Program-made: the position numbers and the translations under genes | The notes under the pieces: generated by a model | The model's input: only the letters and a program-made list of their open reading frames with translations | Told to the model about the DNA's origin: nothing | Databases searched by the model: none | In this document: one piece after another, positions 19,353 through 30,150 of the stretch | Numbering within the stretch: the stretch's first letter is position 1 | Layout: each line of letters opens with the position of its first letter | Assembly: GCA_029257065.1 (NCBI GenBank) | Contig: JARIDA010000049.1 | Span: 1 to 49,346 of the forward strand | DNA length: 49,346 nucleotides | Source of the DNA: Tissierellaceae bacterium | GTDB taxonomy: Bacteria; Bacillota; Clostridia; Tissierellales; Tissierellaceae | Reading direction: 5' to 3'

Positions 19353-19381
19353 GAGGGAAAAAAACTAGGAGGTGGATAGTA

Positions 19382-20113
19382 ATGTCAGTAATATCAATGA
19401 AGAATTTATTAGAAGCAGGTGTTCACTTTGGACATCAAACAAGAAGATGGAATCCTAAAATGGCTCCGTATATATTTACAGAGAGAAATGGGATATACAT
19501 TATTGACTTACAAAAAACAGTAAAAGAGGTTAATGAAGCATATGACTTCGTTAGAGAAATAGCCCAAGATGGTGGAGAAGTGTTATTTGTAGGTACTAAA
19601 AAACAAGCCCAAGATGCTATCGAAGCAGAGGCAAAAAGATGTGGTATGCATTATGTAAACCAAAGATGGTTAGGTGGAATGCTTACAAACTATCAAACTA
19701 TAAAAAAGAGAATTGATAGATTACATGACTTAGCAAAAATGGAAGAAGAAGGTATATTTGAAGTACTTCCAAAATTTGAAGTTATGGAATTAAAAAGAGA
19801 AGAAGATAGATTAGAAAAATTCTTAGGTGGAATCAAAAACATGAATGGATTACCAGATGTGTTATTTGTAGTAGACCCAAGAAAAGAAAATATTGCGGTT
19901 AGGGAAGCTAAAATATTAGGTATTCCTGTAGTAGCAATTGTAGACACTAACTGTGATCCAGACAATATCGATTTTGTGATTCCTGGAAATGATGACGCTA
20001 TAAGAGCTGTTAAGTTATTAACTGAAACTATAGCAAACGCAGTATTAGAAGGTAAACAAGGAGAGCAAATGGTTGACGCTCAAGAAGAAGAGAAAAAAGA
20101 AATAAAAGAGTAG
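19382..20113 (+). CDS. rpsB: 30S ribosomal protein S2
   Basis: '[41 protein letters not shown]'. Confidence 0.98.
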   Translation: MSVISMKNLLEAGVHFGHQTRRWNPKMAPYIFTERNGIYIIDLQKTVKEVNEAYDFVREIAQDGGEVLFVGTKKQAQDAIEAEAKRCGMHYVNQRWLGGMLTNYQTIKKRIDRLHDLAKMEEEGIFEVLPKFEVMELKREEDRLEKFLGGIKNMNGLPDVLFVVDPRKENIAVREAKILGIPVVAIVDTNCDPDNIDFVIPGNDDAIRAVKLLTETIANAVLEGKQGEQMVDAQEEEKKEIKE

Positions 20114-20120
20114 AAGATAA

Positions 20121-20168
20121 GGTAAGAGTTTAAAAGGATAATATGCTTTTCTGCTCTTACCCTTTTTT
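20121..20168 (+). terminator. Intrinsic terminator/attenuator between rpsB and tsf
   Basis: GGTAAGAG...AAAAG...CTTTT...CTCTTACC followed by TTTTTT. Confidence 0.8.
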
Positions 20169-20193
20169 AAGAAGAATTTTAGGAGGAGATATA

Positions 20194-20841
20194 ATGAGTT
20201 TTGGTGCAGCAGAAGTTAAAGAATTAAGAGAAAAAACTGGTGCAGGTATGTTGGATTGTAGAAATGCATTAGTAGAAACAAATGGTGATATAGATGCAGC
20301 TTTAGATTTCTTAAGAGAAAAAGGATTAGCTAATGCAGCTAAAAAATCAAGTAGAGTAGCTGCTGAAGGATTAGTAGAATCTTATATACACGGAGGAAGA
20401 ATAGGTGTATTAGTAGAAGTTAACTCTGAGACAGATTTTGTAGCTAAAAATGAGGACTTTCAACAATTTGTTAAAGATGTTGCTATGCAAATAGCAGCTG
20501 TTAATCCTAAATATGTATCTAGAGAAGATGTGCCTGAAGAAGTTATTGAAAGAGAAAAAGAAGTTTTAACTCAACAAGCTATTAATGAAGGAAAACCTGA
20601 GCATATAGCAGAGCAAATCGTTAAAGGTAGAATGAATAAATTTTATGAAGAAATTTGTTTATTAGATCAAGACTTTATTAAAGATTCTGATGTAACTATT
20701 CAAGAGTTATTAAATGATAAAATTTCTAAAATAGGAGAAAACTTAGTAATAAGAAGATTTGTTAGATTTGAAGTAGGAGAAGGAATTGAAGTAGAAGAAG
20801 AAGATTTTGCAGAAGAAGTAGCTAAACAAATGAAAGGTTAA
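20194..20841 (+). CDS. tsf: Elongation factor Ts
   Basis: '[39 protein letters not shown]'; start at 20194 after AGGAGGAGA; listed ORF start 20143 lies in the terminator. Confidence 0.97.
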   Translation: MSFGAAEVKELREKTGAGMLDCRNALVETNGDIDAALDFLREKGLANAAKKSSRVAAEGLVESYIHGGRIGVLVEVNSETDFVAKNEDFQQFVKDVAMQIAAVNPKYVSREDVPEEVIEREKEVLTQQAINEGKPEHIAEQIVKGRMNKFYEEICLLDQDFIKDSDVTIQELLNDKISKIGENLVIRRFVRFEVGEGIEVEEEDFAEEVAKQMKG

Positions 20842-20872
20842 TTATAAGGAGGACAATTGTCCTCCTTATAAT
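20841..20872. repeat. 32-bp perfect palindrome between tsf and pyrH
   Basis: ATTATAAGGAGGACAA|TTGTCCTCCTTATAAT; no T-tract follows. Confidence 0.92.
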
Positions 20873-20897
20873 AGTATATATAAGTAGGAGTGATTAA

Positions 20898-21611
20898 ATG
20901 GACCCAATATTTAAGAGGATAATTTTAAAAGTTAGTGGTGAAGCATTAGCTGGTAACGGAAAAAATGGTATTGATATAAATACAGTGAAAAAAATAGCTG
21001 AAGAAATTAAAAAGGTACAAGAGTTAGGAGTACAGGTCTCTATAGTAGTAGGTGGAGGCAATTTTTGGAGAGGCAGAACAGCTGGATATATAGAAAGAAC
21101 CACGTCTGATCATATGGGAATGTTGGGAACAGTTATGAATGGTTTAGCATTAAGAGATACTTTGGAAAAAATAGGTGTTGAGACTAGAATACAATCTGCT
21201 ATAGATGTAAAACAAGTTGTAGAGCCATATACAAAAATTAAAGCAATAGAATACTTAGAGGAAGGTCAAGTTGTAATATTTGTAGCAGGTCTAGGAAACC
21301 CTTATTTTTCAACAGATACAGCTGCAGCATTAAGAGCTGCTGAAATAGATGCAGAAGTTATATTATCAGGAAAAACAGGTGTTGATGGTGTTTATGATGC
21401 AGATCCAAATATAGTTGATAATGCTATTAAATTTGAAAACTTAACATATATGGAAATACTAAATAAAGGATTAGAGATTATGGATTCAACAGCTACATCA
21501 CTATCTATGGAAAATAATATACCTTTAATAATATTTGGTATAGATAATCCTAGAAATATTGTAGATGTAGTTTTAGGTAAAGAAATAGGAACTACTATAA
21601 AGGGGGATTAA
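20898..21611 (+). CDS. pyrH: UMP kinase
   Basis: 'ILKVSGEALAG', 'VVGGGNFWRG', 'DHMGMLGTVMNGLAL'. Confidence 0.97.
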   Translation: MDPIFKRIILKVSGEALAGNGKNGIDINTVKKIAEEIKKVQELGVQVSIVVGGGNFWRGRTAGYIERTTSDHMGMLGTVMNGLALRDTLEKIGVETRIQSAIDVKQVVEPYTKIKAIEYLEEGQVVIFVAGLGNPYFSTDTAAALRAAEIDAEVILSGKTGVDGVYDADPNIVDNAIKFENLTYMEILNKGLEIMDSTATSLSMENNIPLIIFGIDNPRNIVDVVLGKEIGTTIKGD

Positions 21612-21613
21612 TT

Positions 21614-22171
21614 ATGTATTTAGATGCACATAAGTCAGCAGAAGCAGGAATGGAAAAAGTGATTTCATCATTTAGAACAGATATCCAATCTATAAGAGCT
21701 GGAAGGGCAAATCCTTCTATACTAGATAGAGTAATGGTTGATTATTTTGGACAAATGACTCCATTAAATCAGACAGCTAACGTTTCAGCACCTGAGGCAA
21801 GACTGTTATTGATTCAACCCTGGGATGCAAATTTAATACCAGAAATCGAAAAAGGTATTTTACAAGCTGACTTAGGCCTAAATCCATCCAATGATGGAAA
21901 AGTTATTAGAATTAGCATACCGTCTTTAACTGCTGAAAGAAGAAAAGATTTAATTAGAATGGTAAAGAAAGAGACAGAAGAAGCCAAGGTAGCGGTAAGA
22001 AATATTAGAAGGGAAGAAATTGAAACTCTTAAAAAACTAGAAAAAAATAAAGAACTTAGTGAAGATGAATTAAGAACAGCTGAAGAGAAAATGCAAGAAA
22101 TAACAGATAAATACACTGAAGAAATAGATAGAATAACATCAGCTAAAGAAGAAGAATTAACTGAAATATAG
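21614..22171 (+). CDS. frr: Ribosome recycling factor
   Basis: 'SIRAGRANPSILDRVMVDYFGQMTPLNQTANVSAPEARLLLIQPWD'. Confidence 0.98.
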   Translation: MYLDAHKSAEAGMEKVISSFRTDIQSIRAGRANPSILDRVMVDYFGQMTPLNQTANVSAPEARLLLIQPWDANLIPEIEKGILQADLGLNPSNDGKVIRISIPSLTAERRKDLIRMVKKETEEAKVAVRNIRREEIETLKKLEKNKELSEDELRTAEEKMQEITDKYTEEIDRITSAKEEELTEI

Positions 22172-22204
22172 AAAAAACCCTTCATATTTTATGAAGGGTT
22201 TTTT
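22172..22204 (+). terminator. Intrinsic terminator after frr
   Basis: AAAAAACCCTTCAT...ATGAAGGGTTTTTT. Confidence 0.9.
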
Positions 22205-22224
22205 AATAGGATGGTGTCCGTATA

Positions 22225-22965
22225 ATGTGGAAGGATAAAGACATTTCAATTGAAAATATATTAAAAGATGAAGTTCCGAATCATATTGCTATAATAATGG
22301 ATGGTAACGGAAGATGGGCTGAAAAAAGAGGTTTATCAAGGAGTAATGGTCATAGAGAGGGAATGGAAAGAGTAATAGAAATAGTTAAATCTTCAGTAAA
22401 TATTGGAGTTAAACACTTATCTCTTTTTGCCTTTTCTACTGAAAATTGGAAAAGACCTAAAAAAGAAATATCCGCAATAATGAATTTATTAGTTGTATTT
22501 ATAGATAGACAATTAAAAAGATTGGTTGAAAATGATATTAAACTTAATATCATGGGTGATATATCTGAACTTCCAGAAAAATCAAGAAAAGCTGTTGAAA
22601 TAGCTGTTAAAAAGACAAATAATAACAAAAAAATGATATTAAATATTGCTCTGAATTATGGTGGACAAAATGAAATTGTTTATAGTATTAAAAAAATATT
22701 TAAAGATATAGAAAAGGGTATAATAACTATAGATGAAATAAATGAGAAAAAAGTATATGATTATTTATATACAAAAGGACAACCAGATCCAGATTTGTTG
22801 ATTAGGCCTAGTGGAGAATTAAGAATAAGTAATTTTATGATTTATCAAATAGCATATACAGAATTTTATTTCTCAGATGTATTGTGGCCAGATTTTGTGG
22901 AAGAGGAATACTATAAAGCCATATTAGACTACCAGAAAAGAAATAGAAGATTTGGGGGAATATAA
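22225..22965 (+). CDS. uppS: Isoprenyl transferase (undecaprenyl diphosphate synthase)
   Basis: 'HIAIIMDGNGRWAEKRGLSRSNGHREGMERV', 'DPDLLIRPSGELRISNFM'. Confidence 0.97.
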   Translation: MWKDKDISIENILKDEVPNHIAIIMDGNGRWAEKRGLSRSNGHREGMERVIEIVKSSVNIGVKHLSLFAFSTENWKRPKKEISAIMNLLVVFIDRQLKRLVENDIKLNIMGDISELPEKSRKAVEIAVKKTNNNKKMILNIALNYGGQNEIVYSIKKIFKDIEKGIITIDEINEKKVYDYLYTKGQPDPDLLIRPSGELRISNFMIYQIAYTEFYFSDVLWPDFVEEEYYKAILDYQKRNRRFGGI

Positions 22966-23736
22966 GTGAAGGATTTAATAATAAGAGTTGTCAGCGGTAT
23001 AATAGGATTAATACTATTAATAGGGATAATTAAATTGGGAGGTATTACACTTAACCTGTCTGTTTTGGCTATATCTTTAATGGGTTTAAGAGAGTTTTTT
23101 CTAGCTTTAAAGAGTAAAGGATATAATCCTTTAACCAAATTAGGTTATTTAATAGTAATATTATTTTTTTTCAACAATATTAATAATGAACATTTAGGAT
23201 TAATAATAGGTTTTTCTGTATTATCATTGTTGATAAGCTTTTTATTTAAAGACATTTTAATTAATGATATATCTATTACATTGTTATCCATACTTTATAT
23301 TCCATTTTTATTGAATCATATAGTTTATCTAGAAGACTCAATTTATATTTGGTTAATTTTTATAATTGCTTTTGGTACTGATACGTTTGCGTATTTTGCA
23401 GGCAACTTATTTGGTAAGCATAAATTATATCCAGAAGTTAGTCCTAACAAGACGATAGAAGGTTCAATTGGTGGAGTTCTAGGAAGTGTTTTGTTGACAA
23501 TTGTATTTACTAGATTCTTTAATTTAGATAATTTAAATCTATTAGTCCCTCTTGCAATAATAACTTCGATAATATCACAATTAGGAGATTTGGTTGCTTC
23601 GAAGATAAAAAGATATGTAGAAATAAAGGATTATGGTTATTTAATTCCTGGTCACGGAGGAATACTTGATAGATTTGACAGTGTAATATTTACTGCACCA
23701 GTAGTTTATTATTATTATTATTTGTTTATTAGATAA
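22966..23736 (+). CDS. cdsA: Phosphatidate cytidylyltransferase (GTG start)
   Basis: Multi-TM, 'SPNKTIEGSIGGVLGS', 'SQLGDLVASKIKRYVEIKDYGYLIPGHGGILDRFDS'. Confidence 0.96.
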   Translation: MKDLIIRVVSGIIGLILLIGIIKLGGITLNLSVLAISLMGLREFFLALKSKGYNPLTKLGYLIVILFFFNNINNEHLGLIIGFSVLSLLISFLFKDILINDISITLLSILYIPFLLNHIVYLEDSIYIWLIFIIAFGTDTFAYFAGNLFGKHKLYPEVSPNKTIEGSIGGVLGSVLLTIVFTRFFNLDNLNLLVPLAIITSIISQLGDLVASKIKRYVEIKDYGYLIPGHGGILDRFDSVIFTAPVVYYYYYLFIR

Positions 23737-23749
23737 GAGGTGGTATAAA

Positions 23750-24751
23750 ATGATAACAGCAATATCGGCAATTTTTATTTTTTTAGTAGTTATTTTAATA
23801 CATGAACTAGGTCATTTTTTAGTAGCGAAAAAGATGAATATAAAAGTAAATGAATTTTCTATAGGAATGGGTCCTAAATTAATTCAAAGGGACAAAGGGG
23901 AGACAACTTATAGTTTACGAATGATTCCCTTAGGTGGATATGTAAGTATGGAGGGAGAGGACGAAAGTTCTAATGATCCTAGAAGCTTTAATAATGCAAA
24001 AGTAGGACCAAAGCTAGCAGTTATATCTGCAGGTGCTATAATGAATTTTTTATTAGCAATAGTTGTTTTTTCTATAGCTATTTATGGGATTGGAATACCT
24101 ACTACAGAAATAGAAAGTGTAATAGATGATTCACCAGCTTATTTATCAGAGCTCAAACAAGGAGATAGGATAAAAGCTATAAATGGTATTAAAGTAGATA
24201 CATGGGATCAAATAGTGGAATCTATTAGTAATTCAGATATTAACGAAGAAATTACAATGGAGATAGAGCGGGAAGGAAATATCAAGAAAATATTAATGAA
24301 ACCAATCAATGAAGAAGGAAGATCAATAATTGGCATAGTACCAGCTAAAGAAAAATCTCTAACAGGATCTATAAAGTTAGGATTTATTCAAACTTTTGCA
24401 ATGTTAATGGCAATGTTTCAATTTATAGGAATGATTTTAACTGGAAACACAGGATCTTTGGCTTTGTCTGGGCCAGTTGGAGTGATTGAACAAATAGGAA
24501 ATGCGGCAAAACTGGGGATATATGATTTATTAATGCTATTAGGATTTATAAGTGTCAACTTAGGTTTCTTTAATTTATTACCTATACCAGCATTAGACGG
24601 GGGTAGAATATTTTTTCTTTTGATTGAAGGAATTAGAGGTAAAAAGATGGATCCAAATAAAGAAGGATTTGTTCATTTCATAGGACTTGTATTACTATTA
24701 TCATTGATGATATTTGTAACATATAAAGATATAATAAGAATAATTTTTTAG
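23750..24751 (+). CDS. rseP: Site-2 intramembrane metalloprotease RseP/RasP
   Basis: HELGH motif, PDZ domain, 'LLPIPALDGGRIFFLLIEGIRGK'. Confidence 0.95.
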   Translation: MITAISAIFIFLVVILIHELGHFLVAKKMNIKVNEFSIGMGPKLIQRDKGETTYSLRMIPLGGYVSMEGEDESSNDPRSFNNAKVGPKLAVISAGAIMNFLLAIVVFSIAIYGIGIPTTEIESVIDDSPAYLSELKQGDRIKAINGIKVDTWDQIVESISNSDINEEITMEIEREGNIKKILMKPINEEGRSIIGIVPAKEKSLTGSIKLGFIQTFAMLMAMFQFIGMILTGNTGSLALSGPVGVIEQIGNAAKLGIYDLLMLLGFISVNLGFFNLLPIPALDGGRIFFLLIEGIRGKKMDPNKEGFVHFIGLVLLLSLMIFVTYKDIIRIIF

Positions 24752-24767
24752 TTGAGGATGTGTAATT

Positions 24768-25811
24768 TTGAATAATACAAAGGAATTAACAATAGGAAAT
24801 ATAAAAATAGGTGGGAATAACAAGATAAAAATCCAATCTATGACAAATACAATTACAAAGGATGTAAAATCAACTGTAAAGCAAATAAATGACTTGGAAG
24901 ACGCAGGTTGTGAAATAATTCGAATGGCAATAAATGATTTAGATGATGCTAAAGCTATTCCAGAAATAAAAAAACAGATAAGTATACCTATAATATCAGA
25001 TATTCAATATGATTATAAATTAGCTTTAAATGCTATTGAATATGGTACAGACGGCTTAAGATTGAATCCAGGCAATATAGGTAGTGAAGAAAATATAAGA
25101 AAAGTAGTAAATAAATGTAAAGAAAAAAACATATCTATAAGAGTTGGTGTTAATGGTGGTTCTATAAAAAAAGAATTTCTAGAACAATATGGTGGAGTCA
25201 ATGAAAACTCCATGGTTTATAGTGCATTAGAACAGGTTAGAATTTTAGAGTCCATGGATTTTTTTGATATAAAAATATCTTTGAAGGCCAGTAATGTTGA
25301 CTTAACTGTAAAAGCTAATAAGAAAATGTCTGAGATGGTTGATTATCCTTTGCATTTGGGTATAACAGAGGCAGGACCAGGATTAAAGGGAACTATAAAA
25401 TCTTCGGTTGGATTGGGAATCATTTTAAATCAGGGGATTGGTGACACTATAAGAGTCTCTCTAACAGAAGACCCTGTACAAGAAATTATAGTAGCTAAGG
25501 AGATTTTAAGATCACTAGGCTTATATGATAAGGGAATTGAGTTAATATCTTGTCCAACTTGTTCAAGAACTAATATTGATTTGATAGATATTGTTAGAAG
25601 AGCAGAAAGCCAACTAGATAGAATAGATAAACATATACAGGTAGCAATTATGGGATGTTCTGTAAATGGACCAGGAGAGGCTAGAGAGGCTGATATAGGT
25701 ATAGCAGGTGGAAATGGAGAAGGTTTAATATTTAAAAAGGGTAAAATAATAAAGAAAGTTAATGAAGATGATTTACTATCAGAGTTAATAAAGGAAATAA
25801 AAAGAATGTAG
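24768..25811 (+). CDS. ispG: 4-hydroxy-3-methylbut-2-enyl diphosphate synthase (TTG start)
   Basis: 'KIQSMTNTITKDVKSTVKQINDLEDAGCEIIRMA', 'SCPTCSRTNIDLI', 'IMGCSVNGPGEAREADIGIAGG'. Confidence 0.97.
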   Translation: MNNTKELTIGNIKIGGNNKIKIQSMTNTITKDVKSTVKQINDLEDAGCEIIRMAINDLDDAKAIPEIKKQISIPIISDIQYDYKLALNAIEYGTDGLRLNPGNIGSEENIRKVVNKCKEKNISIRVGVNGGSIKKEFLEQYGGVNENSMVYSALEQVRILESMDFFDIKISLKASNVDLTVKANKKMSEMVDYPLHLGITEAGPGLKGTIKSSVGLGIILNQGIGDTIRVSLTEDPVQEIIVAKEILRSLGLYDKGIELISCPTCSRTNIDLIDIVRRAESQLDRIDKHIQVAIMGCSVNGPGEAREADIGIAGGNGEGLIFKKGKIIKKVNEDDLLSELIKEIKRM

Positions 25812-25825
25812 TTAAAGGAGCAGTT

Positions 25826-28800
25826 ATGGAAAATATTAAAAAAGATAAAAATGAAGATATAAATAACGAAGGCATAAATAATATAGATTTCAAAATAACA
25901 AATGTTCTTTTAAAAGGTTCTAATAGTTCTTTAATAATAAATATAAAATCAAAAACATTAATTCTAAAAAATTATAAAAAAAAATTATTTAATCATTTCA
26001 AAGCTAAATTTCCAGAATTGGAAATAGATCTTAATTTCATCTATGATATTCCAGGCAATAATAAGGAGAAGATAGATTTTTATAAGCCTAAAATATTAGA
26101 GTTAATAAGAAATGAAATAAAATCTAGTGAATCTTGGATAGATTCATTAAATATAGAGTTAGTAGATGGCTTTTTAAATATATATCCACCTAATGAGATG
26201 GCAATATATATGATGGAAAGAAATGGATTGAAAAAGGAGTTAGCGTCTAAAATTTCCAAAGAATTAGAGATTAATTTAGGTGTTAAGATTTTAGAGAGTA
26301 ATATAAAGAAAAGTAAGGACTATTTAGCTACAAAGGCTATTGAAGAAAAAGATATAGCAAAACATGTAATGACTCTTGAACCAAGAATTGTTGATAAAAG
26401 TTATAAAGTTAATAAGAATTATAGATTTGGAAAAAATATAAATATGGAGAAAATAAAAATTAATGATATAAATCTTCAGACTGGAAATTGTTGTATAGAG
26501 GGTTTTGTTTTTGATGTGGATAGCAGAGATATTAGAAACAACAAAAAACTAATAACTTTCTTTGTCACGGATTTAGAAGATTCTATGGAAGTAAAGATTT
26601 TCTTGGCAGAAGATAAGGCTGGGGATTTTCTTGCAAATGTAAAACAAGATGCATATGTTAAATTATCAGGAAATGTTGTATATGATGATTTCTCTAGAGG
26701 TATAGTAATAATGTTGCAATCTTTAAATATGTTAGAAGCAGAAAAAAGAGAAGACTTATCTGATGAAAAACGTGTTGAATTACATCTTCATACAAAGATG
26801 AGTTCTATGGATGCAATAACCGATATTAGTAAATTGCTAGAAAGAGCAGAGGATTGGGGTCATAAAGCAGTTGCCATAACAGATCATGGTGTAGTCCAAG
26901 GTTTCCCAGAGGCGCTAAATTCTGAGAAGAACTCAGATGTAAAGGTAATATATGGGCTTGAAGGATATATGGTTAATGATAAAAAAGATGTATTAATAAA
27001 TTATAATTCTAAGAAAGATTATAACTCATATGTGGTTTTTGATATAGAAACTACAGGACTTTCAGCTATAAATGATATGATAACTGAAATAGGTGCTTTG
27101 AAAATAGTAGATGGAGATATTGTAGATAGTTATAGCCAACTAATTAATCCTGAGAGACCTATTCCTGAATTTATTACAAAATTAACAGGAATTACAGATG
27201 AAATGGTTAAAGATAAACCTACTATCAAAGATGTTATAGGAGATTTTTATGAATTCATCGATAATAGTATTTTAGTAGCTCATAATTCTACTTTTGATAT
27301 AGGATTTATAAGGGAGAAAATAAAATTAATAGATGTTGAACTAAATAATCCAGTGATTGATACATTAGAATTATCTAGGGCAGTTTTTTCTGAGTTAAAA
27401 AATCATAAGTTAAATACTTTAGCAAAGCATTTAAGTGTTAATTTAGATAATCATCATAGAGCTGTGGATGATGCAAAAGCAACAGCTGAAATATTTATGA
27501 GAATATTAGAATTGGTAGATATAAAAGATTTAAGTAAAATATCTGAAATTAACCTTCTAAATGCGGGGAATGATTCTATAAAAGATAGACCATTTCATGT
27601 GGTAATACTTGCAAAAAACTTAATCGGCCTTAAAAATCTATATAATATAGTATCAAGGTCTCATATGGATTATTTTCATAGACAACCTAGAATACCTAAG
27701 TCATTCTTAGAAGAAAATAGAGAGGGATTGCTAATAAGTAGTGCCTGTAGTTCTGGAGAATTATATCAAGCAATTTTAAATAATAAAAGCGACGATGAAA
27801 TTAGAAATATAGTGAAATTTTATGATTATTTAGAGATTCAACCATTGGAAAACAATGATTATTTATTAAGAGAAGAAATATTAAAAGATAAAGAACAATT
27901 AGAAAATATAAATAGAAAAATATATAAACTTGGTAAAAATAACAACAAGCCAGTTGTAGCAACTGGAGATGTTCATTTCTTAGATCCGGAAGATGAAGTT
28001 TATAGAAGAATCCTAATGGGTGGACAGGGCTTTAAAGATGCTGATGAACAACCTCCTTTATATTTTAAAACAACTGATGAAATGCTTAAAGATTTTTCTT
28101 ATTTAGGAGAGAAAATAGCGAAAGAAGTTGTAGTTACCAATACTAATTTGATAAGTGATTTAGTAGAAGATATTAAGCCTATACCCGATGGAACATATGC
28201 TCCAGTAATAGAAGGGTCGGATGAGGACTTAAGAGAAACTACTTATAAAAAGGCTTATGAACTTTATGGAAATCCATTACCTGAAATAGTAGAGAATAGA
28301 CTTGAGGTTGAACTTAATTCTATTATTGAAAATGGATATGCTGTAATGTATATAATCTCTCAGAAATTAGTATGGAAATCAATAGAAGATGGATATCTAG
28401 TTGGTTCTAGAGGTTCAGTAGGATCTTCTTTTGCAGCTACTATGAGTGGAATAACAGAAATAAATCCACTTGTTCCTCATTATTTATGTCCTGAATGTAA
28501 GAAAAGTGAGTTTTTTGAAAATGGAGAAATAGCTTCAGGAGCAGATTTACCAGATAAAAAATGTGATTGTGGTGCCAATTATATAAAGGATGGGCATGAT
28601 ATACCTTTTGAAGTATTCTTAGGTTTTGATGGGGATAAAGAGCCAGATATAGATTTAAACTTTGCAAGTGAATATCAATCAAATGCACATAAATACACAG
28701 AGAATTTATTTGGAAAAGATTATGTATTTAGAGCAGGAACAATAGGTACTATAGCTGAAAGAACTGCTTATGGTTTTGTTAAGAAATATTTTGAAGCTAA

Positions 28801-30070
28801 AGAAGAAAGAGTAAATAATGGAGAAATTAATAGATTAGTTCAAGGATGTACAGGTATTAGACGTACTTCAGGACAGCATCCAGGAGGAGTAATGATTGTT
28901 CCTCATTACAAAGACATATTGGACTTTACTCCAATACAATACCCAGCAAATGATTCTAAATCAGGTGTTGTAACTACACATTTTGATTATAATGCTATTA
29001 GTAGTAATATATTGAAATTAGATATATTAGGACATGATGTTCCTACAATTATTAAAATGTTAGAAGATATGACAGGGGTTATTTCTACGGATATATCACT
29101 CGATGAAAAAGAAACAATGAAATTATTCTCAAGTACTGAATCCTTAGGTATAAATTCAAAAGATATTAATTGTAAAGTTGGAACCTTAGGAATACCTGAA
29201 TTCGGTACTAGATTTGTAAGACAAATGCTTGTGGATACTGAACCTACTACTTTCTCAGAGTTAGTTAGGATAAGTGGTCTATCTCATGGTACAGATGTTT
29301 GGCTTAACAATGCTCAAGACTTGGTAAGACAGGGAATAGCACCATTGGCCAAAGTTATTTCTACTCGTGAAGATATAATGCTTAGCCTTATAAATGCTGG
29401 AATGGATAAAAGTAAATCTTTTAATATAATGGAAAATGTGAGAAGGGGTAAAGGGCTTACGACTGAAGAAGAAAGAGAAATGAGATCTTTAGGTATAGAA
29501 GAATGGTATATAGATTCTTGTAAAAAGATAAAATATATGTTTCCAAAGGCCCATGCTGCTGCATATGTTATGATGTCATTTAGAATAGCTTATTATAAGG
29601 TTTATTTCCCTGAAGCATTTTATGCAACTTATTTTACAACTAAAGCCTCAGACTTTGATGCTGATATAGTTGTAAAGGGAATTGATCATATTAAATCAGA
29701 AATAGTAAGATTGGAAAGTTTAGGATATGATGCAACTGCTAAAGATAAAAATTTATTAACTGTTCTAGAAGTAGCTCTTGAGATGTATGCTAGAGGATAT
29801 AAAATTCAAAAAGTAGACTTATATAAATCAGATAGTGATGAGTTTATAATTCATGAAGACGGTATTTTACCACCATTGAAATGTTTGGAAGGGTTAGGAC
29901 AAAATGCTGCAAAAAATATAGTGGAAGAACGAGAAAAGGGTCCTTTCATATCAAGAGAAGATCTGACTACAAGAGCAGGAGTTAGTAGACCTGCTATAGA
30001 AGTTTTATGCAGTCATGGATGTTTAGAAGACCTACCAGATAGCAATCAGATAGACCTTTTTAGCATTTGA
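25826..30070 (+). CDS. polC: DNA polymerase III alpha subunit, PolC type
   Basis: 1414 aa; OB fold, PHP 'HLHTKMSSMDAI', DnaQ-type exonuclease 'YVVFDIETTGLSA', polymerase core. Confidence 0.98.
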   Translation: MENIKKDKNEDINNEGINNIDFKITNVLLKGSNSSLIINIKSKTLILKNYKKKLFNHFKAKFPELEIDLNFIYDIPGNNKEKIDFYKPKILELIRNEIKSSESWIDSLNIELVDGFLNIYPPNEMAIYMMERNGLKKELASKISKELEINLGVKILESNIKKSKDYLATKAIEEKDIAKHVMTLEPRIVDKSYKVNKNYRFGKNINMEKIKINDINLQTGNCCIEGFVFDVDSRDIRNNKKLITFFVTDLEDSMEVKIFLAEDKAGDFLANVKQDAYVKLSGNVVYDDFSRGIVIMLQSLNMLEAEKREDLSDEKRVELHLHTKMSSMDAITDISKLLERAEDWGHKAVAITDHGVVQGFPEALNSEKNSDVKVIYGLEGYMVNDKKDVLINYNSKKDYNSYVVFDIETTGLSAINDMITEIGALKIVDGDIVDSYSQLINPERPIPEFITKLTGITDEMVKDKPTIKDVIGDFYEFIDNSILVAHNSTFDIGFIREKIKLIDVELNNPVIDTLELSRAVFSELKNHKLNTLAKHLSVNLDNHHRAVDDAKATAEIFMRILELVDIKDLSKISEINLLNAGNDSIKDRPFHVVILAKNLIGLKNLYNIVSRSHMDYFHRQPRIPKSFLEENREGLLISSACSSGELYQAILNNKSDDEIRNIVKFYDYLEIQPLENNDYLLREEILKDKEQLENINRKIYKLGKNNNKPVVATGDVHFLDPEDEVYRRILMGGQGFKDADEQPPLYFKTTDEMLKDFSYLGEKIAKEVVVTNTNLISDLVEDIKPIPDGTYAPVIEGSDEDLRETTYKKAYELYGNPLPEIVENRLEVELNSIIENGYAVMYIISQKLVWKSIEDGYLVGSRGSVGSSFAATMSGITEINPLVPHYLCPECKKSEFFENGEIASGADLPDKKCDCGANYIKDGHDIPFEVFLGFDGDKEPDIDLNFASEYQSNAHKYTENLFGKDYVFRAGTIGTIAERTAYGFVKKYFEAKEERVNNGEINRLVQGCTGIRRTSGQHPGGVMIVPHYKDILDFTPIQYPANDSKSGVVTTHFDYNAISSNILKLDILGHDVPTIIKMLEDMTGVISTDISLDEKETMKLFSSTESLGINSKDINCKVGTLGIPEFGTRFVRQMLVDTEPTTFSELVRISGLSHGTDVWLNNAQDLVRQGIAPLAKVISTREDIMLSLINAGMDKSKSFNIMENVRRGKGLTTEEEREMRSLGIEEWYIDSCKKIKYMFPKAHAAAYVMMSFRIAYYKVYFPEAFYATYFTTKASDFDADIVVKGIDHIKSEIVRLESLGYDATAKDKNLLTVLEVALEMYARGYKIQKVDLYKSDSDEFIIHEDGILPPLKCLEGLGQNAAKNIVEEREKGPFISREDLTTRAGVSRPAIEVLCSHGCLEDLPDSNQIDLFSI

Positions 30071-30094
30071 TTTTATCAGCATATGTGTTATAAT
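30067..30094 (+). promoter_or_regulatory. Sigma-A-type promoter for rimP-nusA-infB
   Basis: TTGATT - 16 nt - TATAAT, overlapping the polC stop. Confidence 0.7.
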
Positions 30095-30126
30095 TAAGAG
30101 AGTAATTAATAGTTGTTTTCTTGTAG

Positions 30127-30150
30127 AGAGTGGGTTCGCCCACTCTTGAT
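30127..30150 (+). promoter_or_regulatory. Leader hairpin with UUCG loop and weak U-tract (candidate attenuator)
   Basis: AGAGTGGG-TTCG-CCCACTCT then TGATTTTATT, roughly 30 nt after the predicted TSS. Confidence 0.65.
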
